A stretch of 6,130 bases of DNA, taken from Anaerolineales bacterium (GTDB taxonomy: Bacteria; Chloroflexota; Anaerolineae; Anaerolineales; Villigracilaceae). Numbering within the stretch: the first letter of the stretch is position 1; the number at the start of each line of letters is the position of its first letter. Under the pieces are notes generated by a model. That model searched no databases. It saw only the letters and a list, made by a program, of their open reading frames with translations, and was not told where the DNA came from. Location: assembly GCA_028689195.1 (NCBI GenBank), contig JAQTWR010000176.1:1-6130 (forward strand), written 5' to 3'. The position numbers and the translations under genes are program-made. Shown one piece after another: positions 5,738 to 6,130 of the stretch.

Positions 5738-6130
5738 TTACCGAGGGGTGTTACAAAGAGTAGAAAAAACATATTCGTAATTGTAAGAAGCGGGCAGGTC
5801 TGCGCGCCCTTGTATTTGAGAACAAAACAGCAGAAGCATATCGGGGTTCTTGGACATTTTTTTTGCAACCTGCGCTGCGGATTCAAATCGTCCTGTGTTG
5901 GCGTACGCTTCAAAGACTGGAATCCACTCGGACTTGTCGCGCGGCTGGAATCCGTTTTGCGCGGCTTCGTCTGAAAGGCGCGCGGCTTCGCTCCAATCTT
6001 CTTGTTGGCGCGCGAGGGATATTTTTTGGTAGTAGTAGCACCAATCTTGCGCGGGGGGCGCGCCGAAAATTTTCTCAGGCAGCGAAATGGAAGGGTCTAA
6101 GGTTTCGATGCGCTCGATTTTCGAGTAAGG
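5738..6130 (-). CDS. C-terminal 130 residues of an unrecognised helical-repeat-like protein
   Basis: The frame is open from the right edge to TAA at 5738-5740; the start lies outside the window. The visible part has a short Pro-containing stretch, then DWCYYYQKISLARQQEDWSEA (from residue 29) and a second helical unit, SEWIPVFEAYANTGRFESAA (67-86). Alternating helices with the W-x(2)-A and F-x-A-Y-A-x-T-G-R pattern resemble TPR-like repeats. The last 40 residues contain two Cys but no motif I know. A similar tail occurs, from memory, after membrane domains in Chloroflexota hypothetical proteins, but the N-terminal part is not visible, so no function is assigned. The codon pattern (frequent GCG and CGC) matches the neighbours, which supports this frame over the overlapping shorter one at 5701-5913. 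Confidence 0.72.
   Translation of the reverse strand, partial: PYSKIERIETLDPSISLPEKIFGAPPAQDWCYYYQKISLARQQEDWSEAARLSDEAAQNGFQPRDKSEWIPVFEAYANTGRFESAAQVAKKMSKNPDMLLLFCSQIQGRADLPASYNYEYVFSTLCNTPR

Noticed and set aside
5701..5913. 70-residue minus-strand open frame
   Set aside because: It overlaps the partial gene in another frame, has no ribosome-binding site or domain, and the alternative frame is open to the window edge with helix-like sequence.

Overview
The window holds five protein genes, all on the minus strand, packed into 6.1 kb with gaps of only 54 to 111 bp. The first and last genes run off the window edges. The base composition is moderately GC-rich, the gaps carry several different palindromic repeats, and the protein styles look like an uncultured Chloroflexota (Anaerolineae-type) bacterium. 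That placement is an impression from gene and repeat style, not a proof. No tRNA, rRNA, CRISPR array, transposase or phage gene was seen.

In the direction of transcription (right to left) the order is: (1) the last 130 residues of an unrecognised helical-repeat-like protein (5738-6130); (2) a fused ATP sulfurylase / APS kinase that makes PAPS from sulfate (3901-5628); (3) a multi-membrane-span protein resembling GT39/ArnT-type lipid-linked-sugar glycosyltransferases (2095-3789); (4) a short-chain dehydrogenase resembling the PtmA flagellin-glycan family (1213-2040); (5) a CMP-nonulosonate (sialic/legionaminic-type) synthetase fused to a KdsC-like HAD phosphatase, cut by the left edge (1-1155). 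Genes 3 to 5 suggest a surface-glycan locus that makes and attaches a nonulosonic acid. The PAPS-forming enzyme could be ordinary sulfur assimilation or could feed sulfation of that glycan; the sequence does not decide this.

The most striking feature is the repeat content. Every gap contains a palindromic element, and in three of the four gaps the element begins 4 to 9 nt after a stop codon. Two further elements, of two unrelated families, lie inside the membrane-protein gene without breaking its frame; they add about 27 and 38 residues, each in a loop between membrane helices. A third element sits against that gene's start codon, where with a following T7 tract it looks like a terminator for the sulfurylase gene. 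This resembles the in-frame palindromic elements known from Rickettsia, but the sequences are different and the host appears unrelated.
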